NCBI GenBank assembly: GCA_902769535.1
Contig: CACXPH010000010.1
Span: forward strand, 1 to 64,000
DNA from: an uncultured Bacteroidales bacterium
GTDB lineage: Bacteria; Bacteroidota; Bacteroidia; Bacteroidales; Paludibacteraceae
Length of the DNA: 64,000 bases
Reading direction: 5' to 3'
This document shows, one piece after another, positions 60,082 through 64,000 of the stretch; the first letter of the stretch is position 1, and each line of letters begins with the position of its first letter. The translations under genes and the position numbers were made by a program. Under the pieces are notes generated by a model. That model was not told where the DNA came from and searched no databases. It saw nothing but the letters and a program-made list of their open reading frames with translations.

Positions 60082-60097
60082 TTAAATATTAGATACA

Positions 60098-61204
60098 ATG
60101 GAAAATGATCAAATGGTAAATCTGAAACGGACTCCGTTTACAGACATTCACATCGCACTCGGTGCCAAAATGGCAGAGTTTGCAGGCTTTTACATGCCTA
60201 TACAGTACCCGACGGGTATTAATCAGGAGCACATGATCGTTCGTGAAGGCGTAGGTGTGTTCGATGTAAGTCACATGGGTGAGTTCTGGGTTAAAGGCGA
60301 AAAAGCCCTCGATTTTCTGCAGTACATTACCACCAACGACCTGTCTGTTATTGCTGCCGGTAAATGTCAGTACACTTGCATGCCGAACGGAAAAGGAGGT
60401 ATCGTAGATGATTTAATCATCTATAAATACTCGACGACCAAGTACCTCATGGTGGTCAACGCCGGTAATATCGACAAAGATTGGAATTGGGTCAATGAGG
60501 TAAAGGCTTCCAAACCTGAATTCGCAGACGTCAGTCTCGAGAACGCTTCCGAGCGCTACGGCCAATTGGCTGTACAGGGTCCGAAAGCGACGGAGATGCT
60601 CCAACTGCTGACCGACGCCGACCTCAAGTCTATTGACTACTATGCGTTCCGCGAGTGGAGTTTTGCAGGCGTTCCGGGTGTTATTCTTAGTAATACAGGC
60701 TACACCGGAGCCGGTGGATTCGAGCTTTACTTCCCTGCAGAGCGCGGTATAGAGATCTGGAATGCGCTGTTTGAAGTAGGCAAACCGTTCGGTCTAGCGC
60801 CTATTGGTTTGGGTGCTCGTGACAGTCTGCGTCTGGAGAAATGGTACTGCCTCTACGGCCATGACATCGACGACACGACTTCTCCGCTCGAGGCTGGTCT
60901 TGGATGGATCACCAAACTTGATGCCAAGGACTTTATCGACCGTGATTTCCTCAAAGCCCAGAAAGCAGAAGGCGTTAAACGCAAACTCGTGCATTTCGAA
61001 TGTCTCGAGCGTGCTATCCCGCGTAACGGCTACGAAATATGCGATGAATCCGGCAATATTATCGGTAATGTAACCTCCGGTATTATGCTGCCAAACACCA
61101 AAGTAGGTATCGGTATGGGTTACGTACAGACACCGTACGCCAAGAAAGAGAATATCATCTATATCAAGATTCGTGAGAAACTCGTTCCGGCGAAGGAAGT
61201 GTAA
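60098..61204 (+). CDS. gcvT: Glycine cleavage system T protein (aminomethyltransferase)
   Basis: A 368-residue folate enzyme. [74 protein letters not shown] and the C-terminal [20 protein letters not shown] are typical. ATG at 60098 or 60113 may be used. The P and H genes are not in the window. The TAA stop is in a GTGTAAG array. Confidence 0.94.
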   Translation: MENDQMVNLKRTPFTDIHIALGAKMAEFAGFYMPIQYPTGINQEHMIVREGVGVFDVSHMGEFWVKGEKALDFLQYITTNDLSVIAAGKCQYTCMPNGKGGIVDDLIIYKYSTTKYLMVVNAGNIDKDWNWVNEVKASKPEFADVSLENASERYGQLAVQGPKATEMLQLLTDADLKSIDYYAFREWSFAGVPGVILSNTGYTGAGGFELYFPAERGIEIWNALFEVGKPFGLAPIGLGARDSLRLEKWYCLYGHDIDDTTSPLEAGLGWITKLDAKDFIDRDFLKAQKAEGVKRKLVHFECLERAIPRNGYEICDESGNIIGNVTSGIMLPNTKVGIGMGYVQTPYAKKENIIYIKIREKLVPAKEV

Positions 61205-61227
61205 GGGTGTAAGGTGTATAGTGTATG
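61199..61227. repeat. Heptamer array, GTGTAAG family, 4 units
   Basis: GTGTAAGG, GTGTAAG, GTGTATA, GTGTATG: one 8-base and three 7-base units. It contains the TAA stop of gcvT (61202-61204), and its last unit ends in the ATG of the patatin gene (61225-61227). Confidence 0.85.
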
Positions 61228-62154
61228 AATAAACACGTAGCACTTGTGTTGGGTTCCGGCGGTGCACGCGGATTAGCGCACATCGGAGCCATCGAAGCCC
61301 TCGAGGAACGAGGTTATAACATCAGCAGCATAGCCGGTTGTTCGATGGGTTCTATCATCGCGGGAATGTATGCTGCCGGTCAACTCAAAGAAGCTAAAGA
61401 ATGGTTCCTGCAGGTTGACAAGCAGCTCATTCTCCGCATGATGGATATCAATCTATTGAGTGGTAATTCACTGGTGAAAGGCCAGAAAATCATTCAAGAA
61501 TTAGAGAAGATAGTTCCCGACCGACCGATGGAACAACTGAACATCCCGTGTACGATCGTCGCCTCGGACATGATCAGTACTGAAGAGGTGGTGTTCCGTT
61601 CCGGAAGTCTCTTCGAGGCCGTGCGGGCATCCATCTCTATTCCGCTCTTCTTCCAGCCCGTTCAGATAGGCGAAAAACTTCTTATTGACGGTGGCATCCT
61701 TAACCCGCTTCCGCTCCATATTGTAGCGCGCACCGAGGGTGACATACTCGTAGCCATGGATATCAGCGGTAAGGATGCCATGCCTGTGAACACCGATTAC
61801 GAACCAATTGATGTAGAAGGCAGACTAACTGATTTGAAAGCCCGTGGCATCCCCGTTCCCAAGTCCGTAGAACACCAATTACGTCAGTTAGGTAAACGTG
61901 TGGACGGTATTCTGGAACGCAGAGCGCAAGATCTGGGCAGAACTGTTAGTTTCATGAGCATGCTCGACCGGATGAGTGACATGCAAATCCAGCAGAACAC
62001 CATTCTGGCTTGTCGCCTTACTCCGCCGGATATACACGCCGTCATGCGTCAGTATGCCTATAACACCTTCGATTTTGACAAGGCAGAGCAGATTATTGCC
62101 GATGGTAAACGGCTGATGAATGAGGCGCTGGATGCGTATGAAAGACAGGCGTGA
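61225..62154 (+). CDS. Patatin-like phospholipase (RssA-like)
   Basis: A 309-residue serine lipase. The oxyanion loop GSGGARGLAHIG is at residues 10-21, nucleophile Ser40 in GCSMGS, and the catalytic Asp in LLIDGGILNPLP, giving a Ser-Asp dyad. The SIPLFFQPVQIGEKLL segment is common in the bacterial patatin/RssA group. No signal peptide is present, so it is cytoplasmic or membrane-associated. The start codon belongs to the GTGTATG array unit. The TetR gene overlaps its 3' end. Confidence 0.9.
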   Translation: MNKHVALVLGSGGARGLAHIGAIEALEERGYNISSIAGCSMGSIIAGMYAAGQLKEAKEWFLQVDKQLILRMMDINLLSGNSLVKGQKIIQELEKIVPDRPMEQLNIPCTIVASDMISTEEVVFRSGSLFEAVRASISIPLFFQPVQIGEKLLIDGGILNPLPLHIVARTEGDILVAMDISGKDAMPVNTDYEPIDVEGRLTDLKARGIPVPKSVEHQLRQLGKRVDGILERRAQDLGRTVSFMSMLDRMSDMQIQQNTILACRLTPPDIHAVMRQYAYNTFDFDKAEQIIADGKRLMNEALDAYERQA

Positions 62155-62731
62155 AAATATTATCCGCAAAGCCATGGAGTTGTACGCACTCAAGGGCTTT
62201 CATAACGTGAGCATCACGGATCTGCAGTTCGCGCTGGATATAGGACGCGGTACACTCTATTATTATTTTAAGGATCAGGACGAGTTGTTGCTCACGTGCA
62301 TGGAGAAATACTTCATCGAACCCAAACAACGCGCGCTGAACGCCGTACCGGACGGTGCGGGAATAGATCGAATGATCGAAGCCATGATGGGTTATCTGCA
62401 CAGCTTGGAAGACGCGCTCTTGACCTTTGACAACAAGTCCATCAACACCTCCAATGTGAACAATCTGATGTTCACGGCCTACACCCAATTCCCTTCCCTG
62501 CGCCGCAAAGCACAACGTCTGGCGCTCAAAGAACTCGAGTTATGGCGTAAGGCGCTGTACAATGACCAGCGTGCCGGTCTTATACGTCAAGACATCGACC
62601 GTGACCAAGTGGCATTGATGTTCTCGCACGTCAAGAGCACCTACGATACCGGCTTAGGTCAGACCCAAATGGACTTTTCTATTTTACTGAAAACATATTC
62701 AGAATTGCACAAAATGCTAAAAATAGAATGA
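62138..62731 (+). CDS. TetR-family transcriptional regulator
   Basis: A 197-residue regulator with the TetR N-terminal DNA-binding domain: RRENIIRKAMELYALKGFHNVSITDLQFALDIGRGTLYYYFKDQDELL. The C-terminal helices form the ligand pocket and dimer face. ATG at 62138 is preferred because the fold starts there. It overlaps the patatin gene by 17 bases and precedes an acyl-CoA synthetase gene, so an acyl-CoA ligand and control of lipid genes are plausible, as inference. Confidence 0.9.
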   Translation: MKDRRENIIRKAMELYALKGFHNVSITDLQFALDIGRGTLYYYFKDQDELLLTCMEKYFIEPKQRALNAVPDGAGIDRMIEAMMGYLHSLEDALLTFDNKSINTSNVNNLMFTAYTQFPSLRRKAQRLALKELELWRKALYNDQRAGLIRQDIDRDQVALMFSHVKSTYDTGLGQTQMDFSILLKTYSELHKMLKIE

Positions 62732-62770
62732 TTTTTCGTATTTTCGAACGATTATTCAAAAATAATATAG

Positions 62771-62778
62771 TACTTTTG
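62771..62778 (+). promoter_or_regulatory. Bacteroidota -7 element for the acyl-CoA synthetase gene
   Basis: TACTTTTG, 22 bases before ATG at 62801. Confidence 0.7.
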
Positions 62779-62800
62779 CACTCGCTAAAAAAACAGAATT

Positions 62801-64000
62801 ATGGCAACAAAACATTATTTATCGTATCTGCAGGAGACAATGCACTCCAGATGGGATAAATTAGCAATGAAAGATTTGGACGGTGTCAATTCGTACACCA
62901 ATGCAGAATTGGCAACAGCGATTGAAAAACTTCATGTCACATGGCATGAAATGGGCATCAAGGAGGGTGATAAGATTGCTCTTTGCGGTCGTAACTGCGC
63001 AAATTGGGGTCTTCTCTTTCTCGCAGTAACCAGTTATAAAGCAGTCGTAGTTAGTATTCTTCCGGATTTTACGGCGGAAGGTATATATAGTTTGGTGGAC
63101 CACTCCGAGGCTGTATTGTTATATGTAGGTCCGAATGTTAAGAAAAAAATTGACACGACTCAAATGAAGGGGTTGAAGGCGACCATCTTCATGGACGACA
63201 TGACGATTGTCTCGGCCGAACCGAAAATCCAGAAGGCATTCGAGGGGGCAGATGAAACGTTTAAGAAAGCTTTCCCGAATGGCGTAAAGCTGGAGGACGT
63301 TAACTATCCTACTGATAATTTTGATGACCTGGCTGTAATCAACTACACTTCCGGTTCAACGGGTAATCCGAAGGGTGTAATGCTTACGCATCTCAACCTG
63401 AGTGGAAACGTAGAGTTCGCAAGTATCCGTATCCCGCATAAACCTGGTGACACCGTGCTGTCTATGCTTCCTATAGCACACATGTTCGGACTCATGTTTG
63501 AGTTCCTCTATCAGGTGTGCGAGGGCGCAGAGGTATATTTCCTTACGCAAGCTCCTACACCGACGGTGCTCATGAAGGCCTTCGCGCAAGTAAAACCGTT
63601 CATGATCCTCACCGTGCCTCTTGTCATCGAGAAAATCATCAAGAAAGGTGTGCTGCCTAAAATCAGCAGTCCGATGGCTAAGATTATGTGGAAGACGCCG
63701 TTCATCAAGAATGTTATCCGCGGTAAGGTCAAAGAGGGTTTGGACAAGACCTTTGGTGGACGTCTCCGTTACCTCATTATCGGTGGTGCTGCGCTCAACG
63801 GTGAAGTAGAACAAGTACTGCATGATATCAAATTCCAGTACTGCGTAGGTTACGGCATGACGGAGTGTGGTCCGCTGATCAGTTATGAGGATTGGTGGTT
63901 ATACACCTTCCATAGTTGCGGAAAAGAGATTCCTCAGTGCCACGTACGCATTGACTCTGAGAATCCGACCAAAAAAGACGGTGAGATCCAAGTAAAAGGT
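62801..64000 (+). CDS. Long-chain acyl-CoA synthetase (AMP-binding), partial
   Basis: An open frame of 400 codons from ATG at 62801 to the window end without a stop. It is an ANL-superfamily adenylating enzyme: NYTSGSTGNPKGVMLTH is the phosphate-binding loop, MLPIAHMFGLMFEF the A4 region, LRYLIIGGAALNGEVEQVL and CVGYGMTECGPLISY the adenine site. The last bases reach the A7 region, so the C-terminal domain lies outside. It activates fatty acids with ATP and CoA and is of the AMP-binding group common in Bacteroidales. Its own promoter is present, downstream of the TetR gene. Confidence 0.92.
   Translation, partial: MATKHYLSYLQETMHSRWDKLAMKDLDGVNSYTNAELATAIEKLHVTWHEMGIKEGDKIALCGRNCANWGLLFLAVTSYKAVVVSILPDFTAEGIYSLVDHSEAVLLYVGPNVKKKIDTTQMKGLKATIFMDDMTIVSAEPKIQKAFEGADETFKKAFPNGVKLEDVNYPTDNFDDLAVINYTSGSTGNPKGVMLTHLNLSGNVEFASIRIPHKPGDTVLSMLPIAHMFGLMFEFLYQVCEGAEVYFLTQAPTPTVLMKAFAQVKPFMILTVPLVIEKIIKKGVLPKISSPMAKIMWKTPFIKNVIRGKVKEGLDKTFGGRLRYLIIGGAALNGEVEQVLHDIKFQYCVGYGMTECGPLISYEDWWLYTFHSCGKEIPQCHVRIDSENPTKKDGEIQVKG

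Overview
The window looks like a chromosomal segment of an uncultured member of the order Bacteroidales (Bacteroidota). The signs are promoters of the Bacteroidota type (TTTG, about 20 bases, then TAnnTTTG) at some fifteen places, an absence of Shine-Dalgarno sites, and families typical of the phylum (DUF2723/GT117, DUF3109, SH3-like DUF2693, OmpA with PD40 repeats, an insert-bearing YitT protein, the order rplM-rpsI-rpsB-tsf-asmA). Base composition is near 50 % GC, with AT-rich gaps between genes. The species cannot be named from the sequence.

Layout. 1-3600 is an accessory patch: two small phage-like genes, a frameshifted HNH-type gene, an unknown 86-residue protein, a REP-associated tyrosine transposase carrying two copies of a palindromic repeat in its reading frame, a lipoprotein, and a tRNA-like gene with an abnormally large anticodon region. 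3605-7264 (minus strand) is a relA-like gene without its hydrolase domain, then recR, a membrane protein, a HAD hydrolase and a GNAT acetyltransferase. 7415-8740 (plus) holds an envelope protein and rsmD. 8762-15381 (minus) runs TPR protein, ribH, aspartate kinase, YitT protein, sugar nucleotidyltransferase, galE, manA. 15501-19194 (minus) holds a basic Cys-rich secreted protein and lrp-trpS-lipoprotein-outer membrane porin. 19288-25347 holds an O-methyltransferase (plus) and a minus operon of DUF2723 protein, COG0523 GTPase, HAD hydrolase and thioesterase.

25606-36519 (plus) is a Wzx/Wzy-type surface polysaccharide locus of eleven genes, followed closely by gltX and recQ. 39684-44357 (minus) is rplM-rpsI-rpsB-tsf-asmA-like. 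44666-54708 (minus) is one long gene run from gyrA through a TPR protein, ruvX, def, mntP, a DUF3109 protein and cinA to a fusion of an AspT/YidE transporter with an OmpA-type periplasmic part. 54709-55681 is a gene-free kilobase full of palindromes and an 11-base tandem array. 55682-64000 (plus) holds a secreted protein, a serine protease with a barrel-like tail, a 2-hydroxyacid dehydrogenase, pepT, gcvT, a patatin-like lipase, a TetR regulator and a partial acyl-CoA synthetase.

The most unusual theme is at the gene boundaries. About sixteen gaps are filled by short tandem arrays with units of exactly 7, 8 or 11 bases, from several unrelated sequence families. On the strand of the adjoining gene most units carry a stop triplet. 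No unit length is a multiple of three, so stops fall in all frames. The arrays often supply the stop codon of one gene and the start of the next, and in two genes (recR and the acetyltransferase) they appear to have become N-terminal coding sequence. A second theme is short palindromes apparently inserted in frame within unrelated genes. The other main leads are the tRNA-like gene, the transporter-OmpA fusion, the hydrolase-less RelA and a candidate small RNA between duplicated promoters upstream of rplM.
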